Part shown: in pieces, positions 22,660-33,205 of the stretch | Layout of the letters: every line of letters begins with the position of its first letter | Numbering within the stretch: the first letter of the stretch is position 1 | DNA from: Rosa chinensis | Taxonomy: Eukaryota; Streptophyta; Magnoliopsida; Rosales; Rosaceae | Assembly: GCF_002994745.2 (NCBI RefSeq) | Contig: NC_037091.1 | Location: forward strand, 30,382,612-30,446,611 | DNA length: 64,000 nucleotides | Direction: 5' to 3' | Made by a program: the position numbers and the translations under genes | The notes under the pieces: model-generated | Told to the model about the DNA's origin: nothing | The model's database searches: none | What the model saw: only the letters and a program-made list of their open reading frames with translations

Positions 22660-23070
22660 ACAAGAAAAGTTCCGCTGGCGGGGTGTCGCTCAGTGGAGTG
22701 TCACCTGAGATGACAAGTGAGAAAATCCTCTGGCGGGGTTTCGCTCAGCGGAGACTCCGTCACTTGGAGAATGGCAGGTGAAGGTCCGCTGGCGGGGTTT
22801 CGCTCAGCGGAGACTCCGTCACTTGGAGAATGGCAAGTGAAGGTCCGCTGGCGGGGTTTCGCTCAGCGGAGACTCCGTCACTTGGAGAATGGCAAGTGAA
22901 GGTCCGCTGGCGGGGTTTCGCTCAGCGGAGACTCCGTCACTTGGAGAATGGCAAGTGAAGGTCCGCTGGCGGGGTTCCGCTCAGCGGAGAATCCGTTACT
23001 TGAATGACAAGTGAAGATCCGCTGGCGGGGTTCCGCTCAGCGGAGACTCCGTCACTTGGGGTTTCTTCTC
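22660..23070. repeat. 59-bp tandem repeat array in Tat element
   Basis: Six to seven units of 59 bp share GGTCCGCTGGCGGGGTTTCG, CTCAGCGGAGACTCCGTCAC and TTGGAGAATGGCAAGTGAA. The central units are nearly identical and the outer ones are diverged or shortened. CCGCTGGCGG and CGCTCAGCGG are short self-complementary motifs. The array lies between the 3' LTR and the antisense gene, about 0.75-1.1 kb upstream of its ATG. Confidence 0.85.
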
Positions 23071-23822
23071 AAGTGGTGACTTCCCTTGGAAGCTGAAGAA
23101 GACGACGGTTGACACGTGGCCAACTCCTAGAGGGTTAGCGTGTGGAGGTTTGTCTGCTAAGCCTAGCCGTCTTCTCGTCATTAATGTGAGTAATGATGGA
23201 TTTCGTAACCGAGGCGACGCCTCGGCTAATCCAGGGAGTTAGTGAAGACGTGGGACACGTGTACGGTTGCTACGTGATGTCGTTTTGTAGCGGACGGCTC
23301 AGGATTACTTGATGTTGACATAAAAAGGGGGGAACTGAGCGAGTTTCGACACTTCTGGAAAATCTTCAAATCTGAGTTGCCTCCTTCGAGCCTTGTTCGT
23401 CTGCGAATTGCGAAGGAGATCCCCGGGTTTGCGTGGAGTAGTCGGACTGGAGAGGACGAAATCTGTCAGTGAAGACGAGCTGCACTCCAAAGTCTTCGAC
23501 GTGAGGTTGGTATTTCGGATCCTTTTCCTGTTTCATTGAATCTGCAATGGTGGTTTCTGGGTTTTGGTATTTCTGTTAATGGTATGATATTGCTTCTGTG
23601 TTATTCTCGGAGGGTGTAGGGAGAGATTTGAGGGAGGTTACGGTGTTTGACAGAAAGTTGGGGTTTTGGGTTTTGCTAGACGGTCCAATCTGGGTTGAGT
23701 GTGTGGTTGTTTTTGTTTTAGTATTTTTGTGGGTAATTGTTCTTGATATCTTTGGCTATATCTGATGTGAGAGTAGGTTAGATCTGTATTTGTGCTAACT
23801 GATGTGGGTTTTAGGGTTTGGG

Positions 23823-26509
23823 ATGGCCAACGTCATAGAGATTTCGAGCAGTGAGGATTCCGGGTCTGACGTGTCGTTCAGCGTGGCGGATATGACTTTT
23901 ATTGACTCGTTGCGTCCGTCTGCCCATGCAGGAACCTCACTGCCAGAACCGCTTGAAGTTGAGCCACTTCAGACCATCCCCTGGGAAGTAGCTATGGGTC
24001 GTGGTTCGCGTCCAGAGAGCTCTAGGGCGGGTGAGGTTGCTAGGCGCGACGAGCGCTTGGCGAGCAATAGTGCTGCTAGCGGCTCCGCTGGCGAAGGGGA
24101 AGTGCCGGGCCAAAATGTCGAGTCGGCGTGGTACCTCTCAGACGGCACCGCCGTCGACGAGGCAGGTGGGCGGATGGATGCCGCCGCTGTTAACCGGATG
24201 AAGCGGACGTTCCGGTTGCCGGGCTCGGTGAAGCTGCGCCCGCCGACAGCGGATGAGAAGGCCTCGATGCTCTCAGCGGGATGTGCTGCCGTGCACGAGG
24301 CCATATTCCGCCAAGGAGTGACATTCCCGCTGGTGCCCAATCTCCAAATTCTTGTGTGCGAGTTTGGCCTTGCCTTTGGTCAGATCTGTCCCAACATGTG
24401 GCGGTTGATGTTGCGATGAACTCCTTGTGGCGCTTGTCGGGGTGCGAGGGGTCTACCGTGGCGGAAGTGCTTCATTTCTACGAGCTAGTGTATGTGAAGC
24501 GCCGAGGTTGCAGAGGGTGTGTGAACCTGAGCCGCCGCCAGGGAGCGCCCAAGTTGATTGAGAATCTAAGGGACTCAATGTCCTACTGGCGGGGGACCTT
24601 CTGCGTCGCCACAGATGGCTGGGAATACCACACCAGGTCGAATGTGGAGGGGCCGACGTTTAAGACTAAGTCGGAATTCCAGCCCATCCGAGGTTGGCAA
24701 CTGGTTTCCGCTAAAAATAACTGGCGGGTTCAAACTTTTACAAACCTGCGCCTTTTGTTAATGATTATTGTGTTTGTGCAGCGGGACTGAGGTACATTTT
24801 GACGCGCGAAGAGGAGTGTCGCGTGGCGAGGATCCGTGGCTGCTGGCGGAACCGCAACTTGCTTGACTTCCGTCTTCTGACCGGTTGGGAATTGCTGGTC
24901 GACCTGCGGCTAACTCGTTCTATTGGTGAGAACATTTCCGCCACACCTCTCTTTTTTTTGTAAGTGATCCGGACTGACGGGTGTTTGTGTTTTTCTTTGC
25001 AGAAACCCCGCCCGGTAACAAATCTAGTCGCGACGCTTTCGAAAAAGCAATGGATCGTGCCGAGATAGAAAATTTTCTGGAGGCTATGTATGCCGAGGGG
25101 CTGGCGGCCCAGCAGACGGTGGTGAACCCGGAGACGCTGGTGCTGAGCCAGTCCGAGGTTGCGGTGGAGCTGCCGATGCCGCACCACTCCCATCTGGGTG
25201 AGGATGGTCTGCCGGTAGTACAGGCGGATACTCAAGCGGGCGGCGGGGATAGGGGGATTGTTGCTACCGGGCCGCGGGAGCGGATGCCTACCACCCGACG
25301 CGGTCCTCAAAGAAGACGGTGCAGCCGACGGAGACTGCCACCGAGTCCAGGGGTGAGCCGCCGGTGCGGGTGACGAGGACCGCTGCTGGGACACAAAGGG
25401 CGCTGGAGAAAAAACGCCGGCAGCCTGACTCCCCCGTCGAGGAAGAGGAAGAAGGGGTGGTGATCGGAGTCCGCCAACAAAAGAAGGCCCGGCAAGCTGC
25501 GTCGAAGGTTGCAGTGGCGGAGGGAGAGGCGGCAGCCGTCAGTGATCTGGACTCCTTCGCCGAGTATGCGCCATTCATGACAGAAGGGGAGCGGGCGTTC
25601 CTTTTCCATTTGTGCGAGCGGCTGGGGTTCGGGGGTCTGGCGGGCCTATCGCGCCCGACGACAATTGACCAATCGCCCTTCAGCTCGGCGTTTGGTCAAA
25701 TATCTGCGGGATTACATGGTATGTTCGAGGCGGCGTCTAAGCAGCCCCGGATTGAGGAAGAGCTCAGGGGAGAAATCGGAGGTCTCTAGAGGGAGTTGGC
25801 GGAGGCCAAGGAGAGACTGGCGGAGGTCGAGCGGGGACTGGTCAAGGCGGAGTGTGATTATGCGGACGCTCGTGGCAAGCTTAATGCGGCCATCCGGCGG
25901 GATCTGGAGAGGAATGAGCGCGTCTCCAAGTTGGAGCAGGAGATCGCGCTACTGCAGGAGCGGATAGCCGCTAAAGATAAGAAGCTCATTATTGTGCAGT
26001 GGGAGTCTGCCGCCAGACTGGATGAGGTGCAGCGGCTGGACGGGGAGGTTAACCGCCTGAAAAATGAACAGAGTTCCTCTGCGGCCGCCGCCGTTGAAGC
26101 GTTCAAGCTGTCGGCGGAGTATAAAAAGACATTGACCGAAGCGGCGAAGTCTGGGGCCCGGGCCAATATAGACATGTTGATGCGGAAGGGCGCCATTGAC
26201 TTTGCAAAGGCGTCACAGCCCGACGTGCCGGTGGTCGAGAGTGTCCCGCCGGAGACAGAAGTCATGCCTGACCCTGCGGCGGGTACTCATTCGGGCAGCG
26301 GGGAAAGTGGCTCCCATCCGCCGGAAAGGTCCCGGCAGACTCCCCAGCAGACCCCGTCGGAGGTGTCACGTGCCGGATTTCTGGAGGCACACACCCGGGC
26401 GGATGGTACTATAGAGACTCCCAGTCCGACAGCTCGAGGGTCCGATCAGGCGAGCCGATCGGTCGTGCCGCCGCCTGTTGAAGCCGTAGAAGCTGAAGAC
26501 AACCGCTGA
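23823..26509 (+). pseudogene. Antisense accessory gene of Tat element (gypsy-type transposon protein)
   Basis: It lies on the strand opposite to gag-pol and converges on it. Exon 1 starts at ATG 23823 (MANVIEISSSEDSG). The conserved-looking core is LPGSVKLRPPTADE, then FPLVPNLQILVCEFGLAFGQ, continuing in another frame as MNSLWRLSGCEGSTVAEVLH. This resembles the plant 'putative gypsy type transposon' family (Pfam Transposase_28). Splice-like sites bound exon 2 (24782-24925; TREEECRVARIRGCWRNRN) and exon 3 (from 25003; ETPPGNKSSRDAFEKAMDRA) in compatible phase. The C-terminal part (25796-26200) is a heptad-rich coiled coil. Breaks: a frame change near 24350-24410, another near 25265-25315, and an in-frame TAG at 25787-25789. 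The function is unknown. The breaks may be mutations or may mark unrecognised introns. Confidence 0.7.
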
Positions 26510-26924
26510 AGCTAGCTGAGACTTCCATATTTTTTTTTTTTTGACACTTTGTAATAATGAACTACTTTGGGTGCGGAGTCCCAGCCCTGAAATGAAATTT
26601 CAGAGTTTGACGTTTGTCATGATGTGTTTGTACCGCTAGAGTTTTGACGTAGAGATTTTTCTTTTGCCAAGCAATGAAACATTAAAGGAATTAAAATTGG
26701 TCCAAGTGCACCACGTAGCGGACGTGGTCCGCTGACGATTCCTGGCGTTGCCAGTTGCCCTCAGTGCTAGACTTGGTAACAATGGTTTGAATAATTCCTC
26801 GTTTCATTGATAGCTGACTGATCAGCGTTTACAAAAGAGGGGTAGTACCCGTTGGGTAGCTTCCCTTAGCTAAATATTGAACAAAAATTTAGCTAAGTCA
26901 AGATGCTCTTGGGTAGCGGCATGA

Positions 26925-29900
26925 CTATTTGTAATAATACCGAAGGTGTTCGGTATTCCAAGGGTGGGTCGTTGTGACGCCATCCTTGTCCATTAAGTAG
27001 AAGGTGCCTGGGCTAACGACTTCCACAATTTTGTATGGACCTTCCCAAGTTGGGCGAAGCTTTGTTGGCGGTGGAATGACTTCCTTCATTACCCAGTCCC
27101 CCAGTTGGAGGTTCCGGGCCTTGACTCTGGCGTTGTAGAAACGCGATACCCGCTGCTTGTTTTGCAGGTTGCATAGGTGGGCCTTGTGTCGCTTTTCCTC
27201 CAGGAGGTCCTTGTCCAGGTTGATGCCGTCAGTGTTGGTCTCTGGGCGGTAGCCCTCGACTCTGGCGGTAGGTTGAGAGACCTCAATAGGCAGGACAGCC
27301 TCCGTTCCGAACATCATGCAAAAAGGAGTTTCACCAGTTGCGGAAGTTGGGGTTGTTCTGATGGCCCATAGAACTTCCGGGAGTTTCTCCGCCCATAGAC
27401 CCTTTGCTTTGTCGAGTTTTTTCTTCAGCAGCTTTTTGATTATCTTGTTTGCTGCTTCGACCTGACCGTTGGTCTGGGGGTGGGCGACAGATGCAAAACT
27501 CATCTTAGTACCCAAGTTGGCGGTGAAAGAGATGAGCTCCTTGTTGTTGAATTGTGTGCCATTGTCGGTGATTATCGTGTGTGGGACACCGTAACGGCAG
27601 TAGATGTTCTTCCAGAGGAAGTGAATTACCTTGGCGGTAGTTATTGCTGTTAGTGGTTCCGCCTCTATCCACTTGCTGTCGTAGTCGATAGCCACTATGA
27701 TGTACTTGAACTGGCCCTTGGCGGTTTGAAATTTTCCCATCAGATCCAGGCCCCAAGTTGAGTGGATCCATGGAGCGACGATGACCGATAGTGGTTCCAC
27801 CGGTGCATGCGGGATGTTAGCAAATTGTTGGCACTTGTGGCATGATCTTGATACCTGGCGGGCATCGTCGCCGAGAGTAGGCCAAAAATAGCCTTGTCGC
27901 ATTGTGCGATTGGCTAAGGATCTGGCGCCTGAGTGGTTTCCGCATTCTCCGCTATGAATTGCTGCCAGAACGACCTTTCCCTCCTCTGGGGTTAGGCAGC
28001 GGAGGTTGGGATGGGTGAATCCCTGGCGGTACAGCTTGCCGTTCTGGATGTTGTAGCGGGTTGCCCTCCGCTGGAGTTGTCGCGCCTTAACTTTGTCTTC
28101 TGGCAATGTGCCGTTGCGCTTGTACTCAATGACTTCGTCCATCCAGCTGGTATTGACCTCAATGTTGAAGATCTCCGCCAGGGTTTTTGTGATACTTGGC
28201 TTGTCAAGACACTCCACTCTTGTGTCCGCTGGACTCTGATGTGGCTGGGCGGTTGCCAGTCTTGCCAGTGAATCAGCCTTGGCGTTCTTTTCCCTGGGGA
28301 TTTGTGTGATGTTATGAAATTTGAATTTCTTGAGGAGTGTCTTAACGTACCCCAAGTATGCCGCTAACTGTTGGTCCTTGGCCTGGAAGCTGTCATTGAC
28401 CTGGTTAACGACCAACTGGGAATCACTGAAGATGTTGACACTGTCAGCCCCTGAATCGATGGCGAGGAGTAAGCCGGCAATGAGTGCTTCGTACTCCGCC
28501 ATATTGTTGGAGGCTTTGAAGTTGAATTTTAGCGCGTATTCCACATTCAGCCCCCCAGGTCCTGTGAGGATGACTCCGGCGCCGCTGGCCTTGGCGCTGG
28601 CGGAGCCGTCCACATGCAGGTTCCAATCTGATTGTAGGGGAGCTGGCTCCTTAGCGGTGACCATTTCCGTCCCGGGCTCATTCTCCGTGCTGGGGTTGGG
28701 CTGACGCTCAGTGAGCTCGGCGATGAAGTCCGCTACCGCCTGGCCCTTCATGGCGGTTCTTGGCTTGTAATCTATGTCAAATTCGCTGAGCTCGATGGCC
28801 CACTTGCTGAGGCGCCCTGAATGTTCAGGGTTCTGCATCACCTGTCTTAGTGGTTGATTGGTCAGCACGTGGATTGTGTGCGCTTGAAAATACTGGCGGA
28901 GGCGTCTGGCGGCAACGATGAGTGCAAGAGCTAGCTGTTCTAAGGGTGGATACCTTGTTTCTGCCCCGTTCATGCCTCTGCCGGCGTAGAAAACTGGGAG
29001 CTCGTCCTGTCCCTCCCGCCGGACAATGGCGCAACTCACCGCTGATACCGATACCGCTAGGTATATGAACAGTGTCTCTCCTTGCACAGGGATAGAGAGT
29101 AGTGGGACTGCCGCTAGGTAATCCTTCAAGCCCTGAAACGCCGTCTGACACTCTGGGTTCCAGTTGATGACTTTCTTGTGAGTCGTTTTGAGGAGCTTGA
29201 AAAATGGGGCACACCTGTCAGAGAGCCTGGAGATGAATCGAGAAAGGGCGGTTAACTTGCCCTGGAGGCACTGGACGTGTATCTTATACTCAGGGTCCGC
29301 CAGGTCGAGTATGGCATGTACCTTGTCCGGGTTAGCCTCGATTCCTCGTTCACTGACAATATAACCCAGAAATTTGCTGGCGGTGACGCCAAAGAAGCAT
29401 TTTTCTGGGTTGAGGCGCATGCCATAGGCCAGGAGGATGGTAACTATGATCTTGAGATTTGCCACATGTCCGCTGGCTTTTATACTTTTGACTAACATGT
29501 CGTCCACGTAGACCTCGATTATCTTGCCCAAATGTTCAGCGAACATAGCATTCATCAGCCGCTGATAAGTTGCACCGGCGTTCTTCAGACCGAAAGGCAT
29601 GACATTGTAGCAGTACAGCCCTTTGTCGGTGGTGAAGGTGGTACACTCCTGATCGCTGGGATGCATCTTGATCTGATTGTAGCCGGAGAAGGCGTCCATC
29701 ATGCTGAGGAGTTCATGCCCGGCGGTCGCGTCGACCAGCTGGTCAATGCGTGGCAGAGGGAAACTGTCCTTTGGACATGCATTGTTGAGATTTTTGAAGT
29801 CGACACACATCCGCCACTTGCCGCTAGGCTTCTTGACCATGACCAGGTTGGAGATCCACTGGGGATAGACTACCTGGCGGATGAATCCAATGCCCTGGAG

Positions 29901-32633
29901 TTTGGCGACCTCTTCTCCTATGGCGCGGTATTTCTCCTCGTCGAAGGCCCTTCGCCTCTGCTTGATGGGATGGAAGGATGGCTTGATGGTTAGTTTGTGT
30001 GTGATGATTTCAGGAGAGATACCTGGCATGTCCGCATATGACCATGCGAAAACGGCGGCGTTGTCCCGCAGGAATTGAGTGAGTTCTGCGGCCACCTCTG
30101 GGTCTAGCTGAGCTCCTATGCGGACTGTCCGCTCTGGGTGCTCGTCAGAGATGCTGATGACCTTCAACGATGTTTCCGGATTGACCGGTTCCTTCCTTAC
30201 ATATTTCTCCTCCTCATCCCTAGGATCCTCGAAGATATCTGGTGGCGGTGCCTGATTTCCTACCGTTAGGATTTCGTGGCGGCGGGTTGACCGCGCAATG
30301 GTGGTTGAGTAGCACTCTCGTGCTAATTGCTGACTTCCCTTGACACAGCCCGTGCTGTTGGGTGTGGGGAACTTCATGAGAAGCATGTATCCGGCGATGA
30401 TGCATTTGAGCTTGTTGAGTGCCGGCCGTCCTATGATGGCATTATACGAACTGAAACAATCCACAACTATAAATTCAGTATGCACCTGTGCCATACATGG
30501 ACTGGAACCAACGGTTAACCGCATGTAATCAGAACCTAGCGGTTGAGTGATATCGCCGGAGAAGCTAAGCAATGGCTCATGGTCTTGTAGTAGTTTCTTG
30601 TTCCGCTTAAGGTTGTTGTAACAACCGCTGAATATGACATTGACAGCAGATCCGCTGTCCACCAGGATTCTTCCCACTGACCATCTGTCGAGAATGGCAT
30701 CGATCAGAAATGGGTCGTCATGGGGTAGATGTACTCCGCGCTCCTCCTCCTCTGAGAAGGTGATGGGCTCCCAACCAGACTTTGGGAGTTTGGCAGATCT
30801 CTCGTAGTGGATGTTGCAGACTTCCTTTGGGTGACTTGCGCGTGCATACCGCTTTCTTGCCCTGTGAGACATGTTGGTGATTGGAGCCCCGCCATCGATG
30901 GTGTTGATGCGGCCCAGTGGCTCAATGTTGGCAATCACAGGTGGCGGTTGGCGCACCTTAAACTGATCCATCTTGCCGTCACGGTACACGGTCTCAATGG
31001 CCGTTTTGAGAGCGTTGCAACTGTTGGTATTGTGACCGCTGTCCTCGTGGTATTTGCACCACATGCCGGTGTTTTTTGGCTTACCCTTTTTGGGGAATTT
31101 CGGTGAGGGTGGCGGTGGTATCTGATCCTTACATTGATTGTAAATTTCCTCGTACGAGGCTGTGAGGACGGTGAATACTGCATACCGCTGAGAGGATTCC
31201 GTCTGCCTGTTGCGATTGTCCCCATGGGATGGGCGGTTGCCCTTGTAGTGGTTGTCTTTCTGCCTCTTGCTTTGATAACTGCCCTGCTGCCATTCCCTCT
31301 TCTTGTCAGCTGGCGGTGTAGTGGGGGCTTTGCTGGCGGTCTCCTGATGGCTGGAGGAGGGTTGAGATGACTTTGTTGGTGTTGCTGGTGGCGGTGGGGT
31401 TTCTCCATATGTGATAAATTCCGCCTGGGCATGAATGACCGCCTCACTCATAAGGTGATCATACGCCGCATTGGGATGATTGTAGTTGAGGTGATAGAGG
31501 AATGGTCCCTTGAGGAGTCCCTGCTTGAAAGCCGCCGAAGCCATCGTTTTGTCGAGATCGCGGCACTGAGATGCTGCCGCTCGCCATCTTGTGACGAATG
31601 CCTTCAACGATTCGTCCCCTCCCTGCCTGACGCCAAAAAACTGGCTCGTGTTGTGATGACCGGCGGACAATAAGATGAATCGAGAGAGGAAAGCATGAGA
31701 TAATGCGTGGAATGAGTCGATGGACCCTGGCGGACACTCGAAAAACCAACTCATTGCCTCACTATCCAGCGTTTCGCTGAACAAGTGGCACATGGTGGCG
31801 TCATCGAATCCCTTGTTGTTGGTGACTTTCTTGAACGTGTCCATGTGGACGAAGGGATCGGTCTTACCGCTATAATGTGACATTTTTGGGGTCTTTGCAA
31901 ACGCTGGTCTGACGGCTTGCAAAATTGTAGCGGTGAATGGGCCTGGCCTGGACGCGAAGAGTGGGTTTGGGGCTGGCGCCGGGGTGCCTGCCTCTGCCAG
32001 GATTAGTCTCCGTTCTAATTGCTGCATCCTCTCCAAAATTTGGGTGGTTGCGTCGCCGGCGGGGCCCGTTCGGGCGCTCCGCGGAACTAACCCCCGCTCG
32101 GGAATGGGTAGATTGCCCTCAGTCCTTGCTCTAGTCCTCGAGCGGTGGGTGCGCAGCGATGACTCCGCCTCCTGCTCCAACAGTTGTGGGACAGGGGGTG
32201 GTCCCATTCCCGCCAGCTCAGGTGGGTTTGGCGGTACCTGCATTTGCACGATGGGTCCTATACCAGCGGTAGGCCGGCTGTGTCTGGTGCTGTGTGAATG
32301 CTCACTTCGTGCGGGGTTGGCGTTTGCGTCCAGCGTCCGCCTTAGCTCGTCGAAACGTGTCATCAGTGTGGCCACCTGGTGTTGGGCTTCCGCCTTCTCC
32401 TTGCGTTCCTGCTCGCGTTCCCTGTTTGCTTTGTGGAGGTCCGCGAGCGCCAGCTCATACAAGGCGGTGAGGTCCTGACCTGGGGGACGGCTGCTGCTTG
32501 GATTTGTTTCACCGCCTGGGTTGACCGGGGTGTTGAATAGTGCGCGGTTGATGCATACCGCTGGGTGGGCGGGTTGGGGAACGGCGGACTGGTCTGCCTG
32601 CTCTTCGACATTTCCCCCGCTACCGTTAGTCAT
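26925..32633 (-). CDS. Gag-pol polyprotein of Tat-type gypsy element
   Basis: A single open frame of 1902 codons from ATG 32633, 36 bp past the primer site. Domains in order: coiled-coil N-terminus with REREQERKEKAEAQ (about 70-100); Gag (about 240-405, AMSWFFECPPGSIDSF); zinc-knuckle-like CKYHEDSGHNTNSC (about 525-540); aspartic protease ILVDSGSAVNVIF (about 656); reverse transcriptase (about 870-1110) with YVDDMLVKS (about 1038); degenerate first RNase H (about 1180-1265); archaeal-type RNase H (about 1331-1460) starting LHVDGSASAKASG, with MAEYEALIAGL and SDSQLVVNQV; integrase zinc finger H-H-C-C (about 1560-1605); integrase core with D in GLDLMG, D in TDNGTQF and E in NGQVEAANK (about 1630, 1690, 1725); C-terminal GDWVMKEV domain, no chromodomain. 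No stop or frameshift is present. The enzyme set suffices for reverse transcription and integration, if expressed. Confidence 0.95.
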   Translation of the reverse strand: MTNGSGGNVEEQADQSAVPQPAHPAVCINRALFNTPVNPGGETNPSSSRPPGQDLTALYELALADLHKANREREQERKEKAEAQHQVATLMTRFDELRRTLDANANPARSEHSHSTRHSRPTAGIGPIVQMQVPPNPPELAGMGPPPVPQLLEQEAESSLRTHRSRTRARTEGNLPIPERGLVPRSARTGPAGDATTQILERMQQLERRLILAEAGTPAPAPNPLFASRPGPFTATILQAVRPAFAKTPKMSHYSGKTDPFVHMDTFKKVTNNKGFDDATMCHLFSETLDSEAMSWFFECPPGSIDSFHALSHAFLSRFILLSAGHHNTSQFFGVRQGGDESLKAFVTRWRAAASQCRDLDKTMASAAFKQGLLKGPFLYHLNYNHPNAAYDHLMSEAVIHAQAEFITYGETPPPPATPTKSSQPSSSHQETASKAPTTPPADKKREWQQGSYQSKRQKDNHYKGNRPSHGDNRNRQTESSQRYAVFTVLTASYEEIYNQCKDQIPPPPSPKFPKKGKPKNTGMWCKYHEDSGHNTNSCNALKTAIETVYRDGKMDQFKVRQPPPVIANIEPLGRINTIDGGAPITNMSHRARKRYARASHPKEVCNIHYERSAKLPKSGWEPITFSEEEERGVHLPHDDPFLIDAILDRWSVGRILVDSGSAVNVIFSGCYNNLKRNKKLLQDHEPLLSFSGDITQPLGSDYMRLTVGSSPCMAQVHTEFIVVDCFSSYNAIIGRPALNKLKCIIAGYMLLMKFPTPNSTGCVKGSQQLARECYSTTIARSTRRHEILTVGNQAPPPDIFEDPRDEEEKYVRKEPVNPETSLKVISISDEHPERTVRIGAQLDPEVAAELTQFLRDNAAVFAWSYADMPGISPEIITHKLTIKPSFHPIKQRRRAFDEEKYRAIGEEVAKLQGIGFIRQVVYPQWISNLVMVKKPSGKWRMCVDFKNLNNACPKDSFPLPRIDQLVDATAGHELLSMMDAFSGYNQIKMHPSDQECTTFTTDKGLYCYNVMPFGLKNAGATYQRLMNAMFAEHLGKIIEVYVDDMLVKSIKASGHVANLKIIVTILLAYGMRLNPEKCFFGVTASKFLGYIVSERGIEANPDKVHAILDLADPEYKIHVQCLQGKLTALSRFISRLSDRCAPFFKLLKTTHKKVINWNPECQTAFQGLKDYLAAVPLLSIPVQGETLFIYLAVSVSAVSCAIVRREGQDELPVFYAGRGMNGAETRYPPLEQLALALIVAARRLRQYFQAHTIHVLTNQPLRQVMQNPEHSGRLSKWAIELSEFDIDYKPRTAMKGQAVADFIAELTERQPNPSTENEPGTEMVTAKEPAPLQSDWNLHVDGSASAKASGAGVILTGPGGLNVEYALKFNFKASNNMAEYEALIAGLLLAIDSGADSVNIFSDSQLVVNQVNDSFQAKDQQLAAYLGYVKTLLKKFKFHNITQIPREKNAKADSLARLATAQPHQSPADTRVECLDKPSITKTLAEIFNIEVNTSWMDEVIEYKRNGTLPEDKVKARQLQRRATRYNIQNGKLYRQGFTHPNLRCLTPEEGKVVLAAIHSGECGNHSGARSLANRTMRQGYFWPTLGDDARQVSRSCHKCQQFANIPHAPVEPLSVIVAPWIHSTWGLDLMGKFQTAKGQFKYIIVAIDYDSKWIEAEPLTAITTAKVIHFLWKNIYCRYGVPHTIITDNGTQFNNKELISFTANLGTKMSFASVAHPQTNGQVEAANKIIKKLLKKKLDKAKGLWAEKLPEVLWAIRTTPTSATGETPFCMMFGTEAVLPIEVSQPTARVEGYRPETNTDGINLDKDLLEEKRHKAHLCNLQNKQRVSRFYNARVKARNLQLGDWVMKEVIPPPTKLRPTWEGPYKIVEVVSPGTFYLMDKDGVTTTHPWNTEHLRYYYK

Positions 32634-32668
32634 GGTAATTGTGATGGGATGACCTTCTGTTCAAGGAT

Positions 32669-32685
32669 TCCCACAGACGGCGCCA
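32669..32685 (-). promoter_or_regulatory. Primer binding site of Tat-type element
   Basis: TGGCGCCGTCTGTGGGA on the minus strand starts one base after the 5' LTR. A TGGCGCC start is typical of Tat and Athila group elements. I do not assign the tRNA. Confidence 0.8.
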
Positions 32686-32686
32686 A

Positions 32687-33200
32687 TGTTAATGTCTAAA
32701 AGTCTAGCGGTAGCTGGACTTTAGCTAACGCTGATCCGATGGGCGGATCGATACTTGTGTTGTTGTAGTTCCCGTTACCTGTCAAGTGAAATACAAAGGG
32801 GCGTTAGAGGGAGACCGCGCTGGGCGGTCTTCAGCTCTCCGATGCCTAAGTTAGTCGATGTATTTATGTTGACAAAGTAACAGTAAGCAAGTATTGAATG
32901 CGTAATAAATGAGGAGAGAGGAGAGGACCTTTTATAGGTGAGGAAGAGGATGATCTTCTCCTTGTTTTCGATGTGGGACTGATGTGCTTCAGTTCCCAGT
33001 TTCAGTAGCTTCTGATGCTAACTTGACACGGCGCGTGGCGGCGCGTCGGCGGTGCTTTGGGGTTGCTCCGGAGCTCAGGCGGTAACCTGGCTAGCTGTCT
33101 TTACGCCAGTCACTTATATGGTGGGCGTTGGTACCCCTGGCGGTACAATGAGCGTGGCTCATTATAGCTAATTATGCTTGCAAATGCACATGTATGTACA
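32687..33200 (-). repeat. 5' LTR of Tat-type element
   Basis: 514 bp, apparently identical to 21506-22019. It carries the promoter of the element. Confidence 0.93.
32928..32936 (-). promoter_or_regulatory. TATA box of Tat 5' LTR
   Basis: TATAAAAGG on the minus strand, about 245 bp upstream of the LTR/internal junction. The solo LTR at 14216-14714 keeps TATAAAA at the equivalent site, which supports its role in transcription. Confidence 0.6.
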
Positions 33201-33205
33201 AGGAT

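Larger units (their letters stand above)
21506..33200 (-). mobile_element. Ty3/gypsy Tat-type retrotransposon, recent and complete
   Basis: An 11,695-bp element has two 514-bp LTRs (21506-22019, 32687-33200) that look identical, and the 5-bp target duplication AGGAT (21501-21505, 33201-33205). In minus orientation the order is 5' LTR (32687-33200), primer site, gag-pol (32633-26925), a 4.9-kb region holding an antisense gene and a 59-bp tandem array, polypurine tract, 3' LTR. A second, archaeal-type RNase H before integrase and a long region beyond pol place it in the Tat group of non-chromodomain gypsy elements. Identical LTRs and an open polyprotein indicate a very young, possibly autonomous copy. 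Confidence 0.93.

Noticed and set aside
22717..22899. Candidate CRISPR-like array (regular 59-bp units)
   Set aside because: The units are continuous with no unique spacers, lie inside a plant retrotransposon and no cas-like genes exist; it is an ordinary tandem repeat.
24765..25394. 209-codon minus-strand ORF downstream of gag-pol
   Set aside because: Overlaps the plus-strand antisense gene exons 2-3 in another frame, including across its introns; Arg/Ser/Pro-rich shadow with no motif.
31933..32478. 181-codon plus-strand ORF antisense to gag
   Set aside because: Shadow of the gag-pol frame, whose motifs are unambiguous on the minus strand.
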